64,000 nt of DNA from the NCBI RefSeq assembly GCF_003952665.1, contig NZ_CP017946.1, positions 372,001 through 436,000 of the forward strand, given 5' to 3'. The position numbers and the translations under genes were made by a program. The stretch is from Bosea sp. Tri-49 (lineage in GTDB: Bacteria; Pseudomonadota; Alphaproteobacteria; Rhizobiales; Beijerinckiaceae). The notes under the pieces are model-generated. The model searched no databases. It was not told the origin of the DNA and saw nothing but the letters and a program-made list of their open reading frames with translations. Positions 1 to 7,085 of this stretch are shown here, piece after piece; the first letter of the stretch is position 1, and each line of letters opens with the position of its first letter.

Positions 1-192
1 CGCGTGCTCACCGACATCCAGTCGGGCAAGTTCACCCGCGACTGGATGCTGGAAAACAAGGTCAACCAGACCTCGTTCAAGGCGACCCGCGCCCGCTACG
101 CCGCTCACCCGATCGAGGAAGTCGGCGCCAAGCTGCGCGACATGATGCCCTGGATCAAGGCCAAGGCGCTGGTCGACAAGACCAAGAACTGA
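1..192 (+). CDS. ilvC: Ketol-acid reductoisomerase, C-terminal fragment (5' end outside window)
   Basis: Only the last 63 codons are present; the reading frame is open from base 1 and ends in TGA at 190-192. The residues ([15 protein letters not shown], then RRYAAHP-like and MMPWI) match the C-terminal knotted helical domain of class I ketol-acid reductoisomerase. That enzyme is cytosolic, Mg- and NADPH-dependent, and forms 2,3-dihydroxy-isovalerate in valine, isoleucine and leucine synthesis. A strong hairpin follows 80 bases downstream, so this is probably the end of its transcript. leuA, in the same pathway, lies 20 kb away. Identification is from the C-terminus alone but this stretch is highly conserved. 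Confidence 0.93.
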   Translation, partial: RVLTDIQSGKFTRDWMLENKVNQTSFKATRARYAAHPIEEVGAKLRDMMPWIKAKALVDKTKN

Positions 193-274
193 GGCCGGCG
201 CCAGACTTCGCACGCGGATTCAGATCCCTGCGAAGCTGACTCCGGAAACGCTTGCAACTGTTTGACAATCAAGG

Positions 275-302
275 AAACGGGCGCCCGGCAGGGCGCCCGT
301 TT
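275..302 (+). terminator. Hairpin terminator after ilvC
   Basis: A perfect 12-bp stem, AAACGGGCGCCC (275-286) with GGGCGCCCGTTT (291-302), closes on a four-base loop. The 3' arm ends in TTT, but there is no long T-run, so termination may be partial. It separates ilvC from the small membrane-protein genes. Confidence 0.75.
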
Positions 303-381
303 CGCGTTGAGGGGGCGAGCTTGGGGAACCGCGCCCCGCGGCGGGCGTTGATGCTCCAGTCGATATCTGCAGGAGCGTGCG

Positions 382-567
382 ATGACCCGCGAAGACGAAC
401 TGAGACATAGGGCGATCGAACGGCTGCATCAGCGCCACGCTCGTCACGGGCTCGCCGATGTGGCCAAGCCTGTGTCATGGGGCGACCAGCTCCCCGTCCT
501 GCTGCTGGGCGGTTTTCTCGCGGTGACGCTGCTGGCGAATGTGCTGATGCGCGCCGTCGGCGGCTGA
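382..567 (+). CDS. Small tail-anchored membrane protein 1
   Basis: A 61-residue protein with a charged, His/Arg-rich N-terminal half (MTREDELRHRAIERLHQRHA) and one hydrophobic segment at about residues 38-57, followed only by a few residues (RAVGG). This is a tail-anchor layout with the N-terminus presumably cytosolic. AGGAG lies 7 bases before the ATG, which supports translation. It is the first of three such genes in a row, ahead of an AraC regulator. I do not recognise the family. It could be a subunit or stabiliser of a membrane complex, but nothing here proves that. Confidence 0.6.
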   Translation: MTREDELRHRAIERLHQRHARHGLADVAKPVSWGDQLPVLLLGGFLAVTLLANVLMRAVGG

Positions 568-594
568 CACGGCTCAAACGAGCAGGAGGCGACG

Positions 595-816
595 ATGCAC
601 GACGACGTGAAAGAGCGTGAGGCGCGTATTCCTGAGAACGGTGGCCAGCCGATCCCGCCAATGCGAGCGGATGTCCATTCCGATAGCGATCCCGCAGTGG
701 AGACCCCGGTTGAGGCCAGGCAAGGCTTCTTGGACCGGCCTGTGCTGGTCGTTCTGGTGGCTGGGCTTGCCCTCGCGATCGTCGGTTGGGGCGTCGCTGG
801 AATGTTGGCCTATTGA
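595..816 (+). CDS. Small tail-anchored membrane protein 2
   Basis: A 73-residue protein. Residues 1-45 are polar and acidic; a hydrophobic helix (VLVVLVAGLALAIVGWGVAG) reaches almost to the C-terminal Tyr. AGGAGG sits 6 bases before the ATG, a strong ribosome site. It starts 27 bases after the stop of the preceding small gene, so the two are probably co-transcribed. The layout (soluble head, single C-terminal helix) is the same as in both neighbours, although the sequences differ. Function unknown. The overlapping antisense frame lacks such a start site and is rejected. Confidence 0.62.
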   Translation: MHDDVKEREARIPENGGQPIPPMRADVHSDSDPAVETPVEARQGFLDRPVLVVLVAGLALAIVGWGVAGMLAY

Positions 817-889
817 GCCCATCGCGGCCCGGCCACGACGGCAGAATTCAACGACGAAGCTGACCGAAGCTGAACAGATGGAGGCGATG

Positions 890-1003
890 ATGACACCGAT
901 CCGATCGATGCATGCGTCCCAAGGTTTTCAGTTCAAGATCGCGCATCTGGCGCTGGGCGCCTCGTTCGCCCTGCTGACAATGGTCGTCCTCGGCCTGCTG
1001 TAG
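890..1003 (+). CDS. Very small tail-anchored membrane protein 3
   Basis: A 37-residue protein beginning MTPIRSMHASQ and ending in a hydrophobic helix (LALGASFALLTMVVLGLL) directly before the stop. GGAGG at 880-884 serves either the ATG at 887 or the one at 890; I chose 890 because the spacing is about 5 bases and the second Met leads the protein, but 887 is equally possible. The same frame is open further upstream, but that part is shadowed by the preceding gene. It is the third member of a run of tail-anchored mini-proteins. Function unknown. Confidence 0.5.
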   Translation: MTPIRSMHASQGFQFKIAHLALGASFALLTMVVLGLL

Positions 1004-1040
1004 TTCTTCGCGGCGTCAACCGGCGCAGCGAAAGGCAGGC

Positions 1041-1868
1041 ATGTCGCAGTTCTCGGTAAGCAAGCTGCTCGACAGCGAGATCGTGCTGGTGCGCGATGTC
1101 GTTTGCTCCGGCGAGTGCCGGCATCGTAGCCGCGAGGAATGCGCTCACGCGACCCATCTCGTCTTCCCGTATCGCGGCGTCTTCGTGCGCCATGTCGGGC
1201 GCGAGGATGTGGTCGCGGAGAGCAACCAGGTCCTGTTCTTCAATCCGCATGAGTGCTACCAGGTCAGCCACCCGGTTGCGGGCGGCGATGCTTGCCTCGA
1301 CCTGCGCTTTGGCGAGGACGCTCTCCACGAGCTTGTGCAGGCCGAGCTGCTGCGGGAGGGCACGACCTCTTTCCTGACGCAGCACCGTCGAATCGATCCG
1401 CGCGCGCAGGTGCTCGTCGCCCTGCTGCGGCATAGCCTGCAGCGCGGCGTCGCCGAGCCGCTCGAAGCGGAGACGCTGGCGCTGACGCTGGTACGGCGGG
1501 CGCTCGGCGAACGGACCTCGCATGCGGCGGGCGCGACATCTGGCCGGCGCAAGTTGGTCGACCGGGCGAAGCTGGTGATGGCCTCCGATCTCGCCAGGCG
1601 CTGGACGTTGGCCGCGATCGCGCGCGAGGTCGGGGTCTCGCCGGTCTACCTCACCCAGGTCTTCGCCCAGGTCGAGGCCGTGCCGCTCTATCGCTATCAA
1701 TTGCGCCTGCGGCTGGCGCGGGCGCTCGACCTCCTCGGCGATTACGACGACCTGACCCAGCTCGGACTCGAACTCGGTTTCTCCAGTCACAGTCATTTCA
1801 GCGCCGCCTTCCGGCAGGCCTATGGCCGCACGCCGGCTGAGTTTCAGCGCTCGCTCAATCTCCGCTGA
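1041..1868 (+). CDS. AraC-family transcriptional regulator with N-terminal cysteines
   Basis: 275 residues. The C-terminal third (about 172-272) is an AraC/XylS double helix-turn-helix, with LAAIAREVGVSPVYLTQVF as the first recognition unit and the family-typical FSSHSHFSAAFRQAYGRTPAEF at the end. The N-terminal ligand-sensing half has three closely spaced cysteines, C22, C26 and C34, next to several histidines, which could bind a metal or sense redox state; that is inference. It follows the three small membrane-protein genes by 37 bases and may be co-transcribed. Its stop codon overlaps the first of two palindromes that precede the DUF1127 gene, so it is an obvious candidate to regulate either side. 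No ligand can be named. Confidence 0.88.
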   Translation: MSQFSVSKLLDSEIVLVRDVVCSGECRHRSREECAHATHLVFPYRGVFVRHVGREDVVAESNQVLFFNPHECYQVSHPVAGGDACLDLRFGEDALHELVQAELLREGTTSFLTQHRRIDPRAQVLVALLRHSLQRGVAEPLEAETLALTLVRRALGERTSHAAGATSGRRKLVDRAKLVMASDLARRWTLAAIAREVGVSPVYLTQVFAQVEAVPLYRYQLRLRLARALDLLGDYDDLTQLGLELGFSSHSHFSAAFRQAYGRTPAEFQRSLNLR

Positions 1869-1880
1869 CAGAAGCTGTCA
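1866..1880. promoter_or_regulatory. Palindromic site 1 (TGACAG-N3-CTGTCA)
   Basis: A perfect 6-bp inverted repeat, TGACAG/CTGTCA, with an AAG spacer. It overlaps the stop codon of the AraC gene. A second copy lies 32 bp away centre to centre (1897-1913), about three helical turns, so two dimers could bind on the same face of the DNA. Protein unknown. Confidence 0.6.
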
Positions 1881-1896
1881 CTGATCGCGAAAGATT

Positions 1897-1913
1897 CTGA
1901 CAGCAGCTGTCAG
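1897..1913. promoter_or_regulatory. Palindromic site 2 (CTGACAG-N3-CTGTCAG)
   Basis: A perfect 7-bp inverted repeat with a CAG spacer, 45 bases before the DUF1127 start codon. It repeats the core of the site at 1866-1880. Its position suits an operator or activator site for the DUF1127 and cysteine-rich genes downstream. Confidence 0.62.
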
Positions 1914-1957
1914 CCCGAAGGCGTTCTCTGTCGTCATCACAACGACGGAGACAGGTC

Positions 1958-2338
1958 ATGATCAGCTTCATCATCGGATCGGCCAAGCCCGTGCTCGCAA
2001 TGGTCGACGGGCTCGGCCGGATTCTTGGCGGGATCAGCCACTGGCTGCAATCGCGCCGCGATTATCGCACTCTCTGCGATATGACCGAGCGCGACCTGCG
2101 CGATCTCGGCTTGCGCGACAGCGATCTGCGCGACGCGACGGCCGCTCCCTTTTTCGGGGACCCGACCGCGATCATCTCGCTGCGCGTCGAAGAGCGGCGC
2201 GGCCTTGCGGGCGGGGAAAGCGTCGACCAGGTCCTGCGCGGCCTGAGCGCGGGAACACCGGCCCGGCCGGAGCGGATCGCTAAAGAATCCGACAGCGCCG
2301 TAAGCAGCCGGGTGGTCTTTCTCAGGGCGGCCGAATGA
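1958..2338 (+). CDS. DUF1127 domain protein
   Basis: 126 residues. The DUF1127 core is at about residues 28-55 (HWLQSRRDYRTLCDMTERDLRDLGL), the arginine-rich helix-turn signature common in alphaproteobacteria. A hydrophobic N-terminus precedes it and a longer, polar C-terminal tail of unknown role follows. Small DUF1127 proteins in this class have been linked to phosphate and stress responses and to RNA-dependent regulation, but no function can be read from this one. GGAGA precedes the ATG with good spacing. Two tandem palindromes lie just upstream, and a 49-residue cysteine-rich gene follows 25 bases later, probably in the same transcript. Confidence 0.8.
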   Translation: MISFIIGSAKPVLAMVDGLGRILGGISHWLQSRRDYRTLCDMTERDLRDLGLRDSDLRDATAAPFFGDPTAIISLRVEERRGLAGGESVDQVLRGLSAGTPARPERIAKESDSAVSSRVVFLRAAE

Positions 2339-2363
2339 GCGGCCTCTGAGACGGAGGAATGCC

Positions 2364-2513
2364 ATGAGTGGAACTTGCGCCGCCTGCGATTGCGAGCTCG
2401 ACGAGACCCCGATCAAGGTCACGATCGGCGGCAATACGGTCGAGGTCTGCTGCGACGACTGCGCCCAGGCGCTGCGCGAGGCGGATGCCTCGCAGACGCA
2501 GAGCGGTAGCTAG
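2364..2513 (+). CDS. 49-residue cysteine-rich putative metal-binding protein
   Basis: Read directly from the sequence: ATG at 2364, preceded by GGAGG, stop TAG at 2511-2513. The protein starts MSGTCAACDCEL and contains CCDDC near residues 29-33. The C-x2-C-x-C and C-C-x2-C pairs, with the VTIGGNTVEVCCDDC strand-turn pattern, resemble the YHS/TRASH group of small heavy-metal-binding modules. Copper or zinc handling is plausible but unproven. It follows the DUF1127 gene by 25 bases and is followed by a strong bidirectional hairpin, so the two genes likely form one short operon controlled from the palindromes at 1866-1913. Confidence 0.68.
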   Translation: MSGTCAACDCELDETPIKVTIGGNTVEVCCDDCAQALREADASQTQSGS

Positions 2514-2530
2514 CTTGCTGCAAAACGAAA

Positions 2531-2557
2531 GAGCCGGCCGCGGGAAGCGGCCGGCTC
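2531..2557. terminator. Bidirectional hairpin between convergent genes
   Basis: A perfect 11-bp stem, GAGCCGGCCGC (2531-2541) with GCGGCCGGCTC (2547-2557), and a five-base loop. It lies between the cysteine-rich gene (+) and the helix-hairpin-helix gene (-). T-rich bases follow on the + strand and TTTCG on the other, so it may serve both. Confidence 0.75.
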
Positions 2558-2574
2558 GTCTAGTTTGATCGAGG

Positions 2575-2943
2575 TCAGAAGGTGACGTGGTCCTTGATCT
2601 CGGCCTCGACGTTGGAGGGCAGCGAACTGCGCTTCACCAGATCGTCGAAGTTCTTGAACTTCGCCTTGGCACGCTCCTCGACGATCTTCTTGGAGCGGGC
2701 CTCGCCGATGCCCTTGAGCTGCTCGAGCTCGCTGGCGCTGGCGGTGTTGATGTTGATCTTTTTGGTCTGGGCCTGGGTTGCGGGCGTAGCCGGTTTAGCA
2801 GTGGGAGCAGCCGGCGCGGCTGGCGTGGTCACGGGAGCGGCCGGCTTGGCCGGAGTCGTCGGCTGGGTTGCGGTCTGCGCGAGGGCCGGGCCGGCGGCGA
2901 GAGCGAGCGCAGCAAGGCCGATGGCGAAACGAGACATGGTCAT
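2575..2943 (-). CDS. Exported helix-hairpin-helix (ComEA-like) protein
   Basis: 122 residues. A signal peptide (about 1-23, ending ALAQ) is followed by a low-complexity Ala/Pro/Thr linker (24-62). A C-terminal helix-hairpin-helix pair follows: ININTASASELEQLKGIG then ARSKKIVEERAK. This is the ComEA fold that binds DNA non-specifically in the periplasm during natural transformation. Many alphaproteobacterial homologues stand alone with no competence genes near, as here, so a role in DNA uptake is only a possibility. AGGAG lies 8 bases before the ATG at 2943; the longer frame upstream lacks a ribosome site and would destroy the signal peptide. Confidence 0.85.
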   Translation of the reverse strand: MTMSRFAIGLAALALAAGPALAQTATQPTTPAKPAAPVTTPAAPAAPTAKPATPATQAQTKKININTASASELEQLKGIGEARSKKIVEERAKAKFKNFDDLVKRSSLPSNVEAEIKDHVTF

Positions 2944-3251
2944 GATCTCGACTCCTGTAAGTCCTGCCCGGTGGAGCTTGAGCGATACGCGGATGCCGGG
3001 CCGTCCGCGCCGCCGCGCCGGTGGTGAACCGGAGGATCCGGTCTCGACGCGATGGCCAGACTTTCGGCTGGTGCGGCTGAACGCGATCTGAGACGCTCGT
3101 TCAGCTGGCGTTGTGCTTTTCGCCGGGTTTTCGCCGCGATTGGCTAGATCGCCGTGCGTCCGAACGGACGCGAAAAAAAGCGATCTATCTATTGGTTGTC
3201 GCATCGGATTTTTCCGAAAAGTGGAATCCACTTTTCGGTCCGATGCCGAGG
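2944..3251. other. 308-base intergenic stretch between HhH and DedA genes
   Basis: I see no gene here. The first part carries the ribosome site and presumably the promoter for the helix-hairpin-helix gene on the minus strand. The second part (3150-3246) is a palindromic repeat element described separately, lying just downstream of the DedA gene. Confidence 0.6.
3150..3246. repeat. REP-like palindromic element downstream of DedA gene
   Basis: Two hairpins in tandem. The first is GCGTCCG-AA-CGGACGC (3156-3171), followed by a run of seven As. The second is nested: outer arms GCATCGGA (3201-3208) and TCCGATGC (3239-3246), inner arms CCGAAAAGTGG (3214-3224) and CCACTTTTCGG (3228-3238). CCGAAAAGTGG palindromes of this type recur in intergenic DNA of Hyphomicrobiales genomes (from memory). 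On the minus strand it immediately follows the DedA stop and may act as its terminator. Confidence 0.65.
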
Positions 3252-3788
3252 CTACTTCCCGGTGAACTGCATCATGTATTCGGAGAAGCGCCCGGCGCCG
3301 TAGATCAGGCCGAAGCCCCAGGCGAAGGAGGCGGCGAAGTTCGCCAGCTGGAAGGGCCAGAAGGGCATCTTCACGATGCCGGCGACGAGCGCGATCACCG
3401 CCCGGATCGGGCCGAAGAAATGGCCGATGGCGACGCCGAACACGCCCCATTTCTCGAAGAAGTCATGTCCGCGCTGGAGTAGCGCAGGATTATTGCGCAG
3501 TGGCCAGTGATCGCCGACGCGAGGGCCGAGGACGAGGCCGATCCAGTAGGAGAGCCAGAAGCCGGAGGCCGCGCCGAGCGCCGCTGCGAGCGAGAGCGGC
3601 ATGAGATTGAGGCCCGAAGCGCCGGCAACCGCGCCAAACGCGGTGAAGAACACCGTCGCCGGCACGAGCCAGGACAGGATCGCGACGCATTCGGCAAAGC
3701 CAATCAGGAAGACGATCGGGGCCGCCCAGTACTGGTTGGCGCGCATGAACGCGACGAGCTCGTGCATCCATTGCTCAAGCGGGGGCAT
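3252..3788 (-). CDS. DedA-family (SNARE-associated/VTT) membrane protein
   Basis: 178 residues, about five hydrophobic segments, within the normal range for the family. The signature region includes an N-terminal amphipathic stretch, an acidic residue in the first helix (GFAECVAI), and the conserved G-x3-G motif with GHFFGPIRAVIALVAG at about residues 122-137, the re-entrant loop typical of DedA/VTT proteins. Recent work on the family points to lipid-carrier flipping (undecaprenyl phosphate) in the inner membrane; whether this paralogue does that cannot be seen. AGGAG lies somewhat far (about 12 bases) from the chosen ATG. It stands alone between a repeat element and the divergent ABC importer. 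Confidence 0.87.
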   Translation of the reverse strand: MPPLEQWMHELVAFMRANQYWAAPIVFLIGFAECVAILSWLVPATVFFTAFGAVAGASGLNLMPLSLAAALGAASGFWLSYWIGLVLGPRVGDHWPLRNNPALLQRGHDFFEKWGVFGVAIGHFFGPIRAVIALVAGIVKMPFWPFQLANFAASFAWGFGLIYGAGRFSEYMMQFTGK

Positions 3789-3991
3789 GGGCCGGGAATT
3801 CTCCTGAGAGCGGCGAACGATATCGCGAGCGATAGAGCAGAAGCGTCGACTTTTCGCTACTACAACCCGCTGGCTGACGGGCCCCGGTGTCGCAGGGCGG
3901 GTTGCCTTCGCCCGATGATTGCCTAGTGTTCGCGACGAGCGGAAATAGGCCGCGCGCCGGGACGGCGCCGACGGCAGGGGACGGGATATCC

Positions 3992-4861
3992 ATGGAGTCC
4001 AAGGTCAGCCCGCCAGGCGATGCGGGCGCGGCAGCAGAACTGCCGGCGGTCAGCCTCTCCGGCATCGACATCACCTTCCATCTACAGGGCGGCCAGCGCT
4101 ACCAGGCGGTGAAGAAGATCGACCTTGCTGTGGCGCCCGGCGAGTTCGTCTCCGTCGTCGGGCCGACTGGCTGCGGCAAGTCGACCTTGCTCAACGCTGC
4201 AGCCGGTTTGCTGACGCCGTCCGCAGGCAAGGTCACGATCTTCGGCCAGCCGCTTTCGGGCCTCAACCGCCGCGCCGGCTATCTCTTCCAGCAGGACGCG
4301 CTGATGCCGTGGAAGACGGCGCTCGACAACGTCAAGGTCGCGCTCGAGCCGATGGGCGTCTCGGATGCACAGGCCGACAAGCAGGCCCGCGACTGGCTGG
4401 CGCGCGTCGGCCTGCGCGCCTTCGTCGAGCGCTACCCGCACATGCTGTCGGGCGGCCAGCGCAAGCGCGTGGCGCTGGCGCAGATGCTGATCCGCGATCC
4501 CGAGATCCTGCTGATGGACGAGCCCTTCGGGCCGCTCGATGCGCAGACCCGCCAGATCATGGGCAATCTCCTGCTCGATCTCTGGTCAAAGGATCGCAAG
4601 GCGCTGATCTTCGTGACGCACGACCTCGAGGAGGCTATCGCGCTGTCCGACCGGGTGGTGGTGATGTCGGCCGGCCCGGCCGCCGGCATCGTCGCCGATT
4701 ACAAGGTGCCGCTGCCGCGGCCGCGCGACATCGCCGAGATCAGGCTGGAGAAAACCTTCCACGAGATCCACCGCGACATCTGGACCTCACTTCGGGTCGA
4801 GGTGCAGAAGGCCTATGCCATGGGCGAGGGCAAGGAACTGGTCGAGGGAGCTGCGTCATGA
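3992..4861 (+). CDS. NitT/TauT-type ABC transporter ATPase
   Basis: 289 residues with all ABC motifs: Walker A GPTGCGKS (57-64), Q-loop Gln100, signature LSGGQ (152-156), Walker B LLMDEP (173-178) and H-loop His210. It resembles SsuB/TauB ATPases that energise uptake of nitrate, sulfonates or related small organics. The ATG at 3992 is preceded by a purine-rich GGCAGGGGACGGG stretch; the longer frame from 3887 reads into sequence unlike the family. Its stop overlaps the permease start (ATGA, 4858-4861), so the two are translationally coupled. The matching binding protein appears to be the gene at 7831, beyond a DUF3592 gene and an opposing gene. Substrate unknown. Confidence 0.93.
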   Translation: MESKVSPPGDAGAAAELPAVSLSGIDITFHLQGGQRYQAVKKIDLAVAPGEFVSVVGPTGCGKSTLLNAAAGLLTPSAGKVTIFGQPLSGLNRRAGYLFQQDALMPWKTALDNVKVALEPMGVSDAQADKQARDWLARVGLRAFVERYPHMLSGGQRKRVALAQMLIRDPEILLMDEPFGPLDAQTRQIMGNLLLDLWSKDRKALIFVTHDLEEAIALSDRVVVMSAGPAAGIVADYKVPLPRPRDIAEIRLEKTFHEIHRDIWTSLRVEVQKAYAMGEGKELVEGAAS

Positions 4862-5649
4862 ACCGCGTCAAGCTCCTCGCCCTGCAGATCCTGGTCATGG
4901 TCGTGTTTTTGGCGATCTGGCACGTCGTCACCACCACCAGCCTGTTCGGTGACATCAAGACCACGCAGTTCTTCTTCTCGACGCCTGGCGAGGTGCTGGC
5001 GCGGACCTGGAAGCAGCTCACCGGCGCCGACATCTACTATCATCTCGGCATCACCCTGACCGAGACGGTGCTCGCCTTCGTGATCGGCTCGACCGCCGGC
5101 GTCTTCTTCGGCTTCGCCTTCGCACGGAACGCGCTGCTGGCGGCAGTGTTCGACCCTTACATCAAGGCCGCGAACGCCCTGCCGCGCGTCGTGCTGGCGC
5201 CGATCTTCGCGCTCTGGTTCGGGCTCGGCATCTGGTCGAAGGTGGCGCTCGGCTTCACGCTGGTGTTCTTCATCGTTTTCTTCAACGTCTACCAGGGCGT
5301 GAAGGAGGTCTCGCCGACGGTGCTGGCCAATGCGCGCATGCTCGGCATGAACGAGCGCCAGCTCTTCCGCCATGTCTACTGGCCCTCGGCGCTGACCTGG
5401 ATGTTCTCGTCCCTGCACACCTCGGTCGGCTTTGCGCTGGTCGGCGCGGTCGTGGGCGAATATCTCGGTTCCTCGGCCGGCCTCGGCTACAAGATCCACG
5501 AGGCCGAGAGCGTCTTCGACGTCACCGGCGTGTTCTCCGGCATGCTGATCCTGGCGATCTTCGTGATCCTGATCGATTCGATCGTGACGCTGGTCGAGAA
5601 CCGCCTGCTGGTCTGGCGACCAGGACAGAGCAGCACGACGACGACGTAA
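4858..5649 (+). CDS. NitT/TauT-type ABC transporter permease
   Basis: 263 residues with about six transmembrane helices. The EAA loop is clear near residues 160-180 (SPTVLANARMLGMNERQLF), the coupling segment that docks on the ATPase. The sequence is of the SsuC/TauC type of the binding-protein-dependent permease superfamily. It starts inside the stop codon of the ATPase gene, a standard 4-base coupling. It ends with a polar Ser/Thr tail (GQSSTTTT). The next gene, 68 bases on, is a DUF3592 protein rather than the binding protein, an unusual order. Transported compound not identifiable. Confidence 0.93.
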   Translation: MNRVKLLALQILVMVVFLAIWHVVTTTSLFGDIKTTQFFFSTPGEVLARTWKQLTGADIYYHLGITLTETVLAFVIGSTAGVFFGFAFARNALLAAVFDPYIKAANALPRVVLAPIFALWFGLGIWSKVALGFTLVFFIVFFNVYQGVKEVSPTVLANARMLGMNERQLFRHVYWPSALTWMFSSLHTSVGFALVGAVVGEYLGSSAGLGYKIHEAESVFDVTGVFSGMLILAIFVILIDSIVTLVENRLLVWRPGQSSTTTT

Positions 5650-5717
5650 CGTAAGCTCCGCTTGATTCCTGGCGCGAATGAGCGCCATCCTCGCCCTTCC
5701 ATCATCGGGGGGCGATC

Positions 5718-7085
5718 ATGGAGCTCGACGTCTGCGATCGCATCACGGCTGATCCGACGCCTGAGGACATCGCTCGCGCTATCGATCAGCGCGGCGATGA
5801 TCCCGACTGGTTCATGAACCTCTCCGACGATGACGGCTATGTCGAAGCCGAGCGTGACGAGCGCGGCCGGTTCCGGCTGGCCTATCATTCGGGCAAGGCA
5901 AGGTTCGATGCCGCCGAGACGGTCGACGCCGCGGCGCTGAAGACGATCTTCCTCGCTTATCTCGACGGCAATGACAGTTGGCGCGCTAATCGGAACTGGC
6001 TGCGCAAGGCCTCGCCGGCCAAAGCCGCGGCAGCCTCGGGCGAGCCGCCGGTCTGGGCGATCGTGGCGGTCGTCGCCTCGCTCGCGCTGATCTTCGTGAT
6101 CGCGGAGGTGCTGCCGGAGAGCTGGGTTGAGCGGCTGCCCTTCGCCGGGACGACCTTCGGCGGCATCCTGCTGATCGGGTTGCCGATGGTGGTGATGGTC
6201 GCTGCGATGATCATCAATGCCGTGCTCAAGGTGCGGCGTGCCAAGGGCTGGGTGCAGGCGAAGGGCCGTATCACCCTGTCGAAGATGGCAGCGCGCCGCC
6301 CGCCGGCCGGCAACGAGATCGGCACGGTCGTGAACGTCCCCGACGTCGCCTACGCCTTCAAGGTCGGCGGACAAGATTATCGCGGCACGCGCGTCAGTCT
6401 CGGTGACATCAGCGGCAAATATGCCGAGGAGGCGTTGGCGCGCTACCCGGTCGGTAAGATGGTGACCGTTTTCTACGATCCGGCCGATCCAGAGGATTGC
6501 GTGCTGGAGCGCGATGCGCCCAAGGGAGCGGTGAAAGGCTGCGGCCTCCTGCTGGTCGTCCTGGCGCTGCTAGCTGGCGGGTTCTACTGGGCGGTCACGC
6601 AGGGAGCCGAGGGTCTCAAGGCAAGCATGCCGGATGCGGATGTCCCGGTGATGTTGTTCGCCGCGCTGTTCGGCCTGGCGGCGTTGCTGTTCTTCGTCGG
6701 GCACCGGCGCTATCTGGCGCGCGCCAATGCCTGGCCGGTCACGCAGGGCGAGATCGTCTCCAGCGCCGTCGAGCAGCGCCGCTCGACGGAGAATGGCAGG
6801 ACGAGCAAGACCTATCTTCCGGTTATCGAGTTCGCCTACACGGTCGCCGGCAATCGCCTGCACAGCCGGCAGGTGAAGCTCGGCCTGGAGGTATCGGGCT
6901 CGGAGAGCTTCGCGCAGACGCTTGTCGATCGCTATCCGGCCGGAGCGCCGGTCGACGTACACTATGATCCGCAGGACCCGTCGAATGCGGCTTTGGAAAG
7001 CCCGACGGAAACGAACTGGATCCTGCTCGGCGTCGCGCTCGCCTGTTTCGCCATCGCGCTCTATGCGAGCCGCGTCTTCCGTTAG
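5718..7085 (+). CDS. Membrane protein with two DUF3592 domains and an extra N-terminal domain
   Basis: 455 residues in three parts. Residues 1-95 form a soluble domain (DWFMNLSDDDGYVEAERDE, later FLAYLDGNDSW), which I cannot assign. Then two tandem DUF3592-like units follow, each consisting of a beta-rich extracytoplasmic or cytosolic part with the V-x-YDP-x-P/DP-x-D/N motif (VTVFYDPADPEDCVLE and VDVHYDPQDPSNAALE) and flanking hydrophobic helices. DUF3592 is of unknown function. GGGGGGCG lies before the ATG. Its stop codon overlaps the stop of the opposing gene at 7082. Position inside an ABC importer locus may be coincidental. Confidence 0.78.
   Translation: MELDVCDRITADPTPEDIARAIDQRGDDPDWFMNLSDDDGYVEAERDERGRFRLAYHSGKARFDAAETVDAAALKTIFLAYLDGNDSWRANRNWLRKASPAKAAAASGEPPVWAIVAVVASLALIFVIAEVLPESWVERLPFAGTTFGGILLIGLPMVVMVAAMIINAVLKVRRAKGWVQAKGRITLSKMAARRPPAGNEIGTVVNVPDVAYAFKVGGQDYRGTRVSLGDISGKYAEEALARYPVGKMVTVFYDPADPEDCVLERDAPKGAVKGCGLLLVVLALLAGGFYWAVTQGAEGLKASMPDADVPVMLFAALFGLAALLFFVGHRRYLARANAWPVTQGEIVSSAVEQRRSTENGRTSKTYLPVIEFAYTVAGNRLHSRQVKLGLEVSGSESFAQTLVDRYPAGAPVDVHYDPQDPSNAALESPTETNWILLGVALACFAIALYASRVFR

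Noticed and set aside
3789..3991. Possible riboswitch before the ABC ATPase gene
   Set aside because: Looked for thiamine and cobalamin box-like words; none of the conserved cores is present, only GC-rich inverted repeats.
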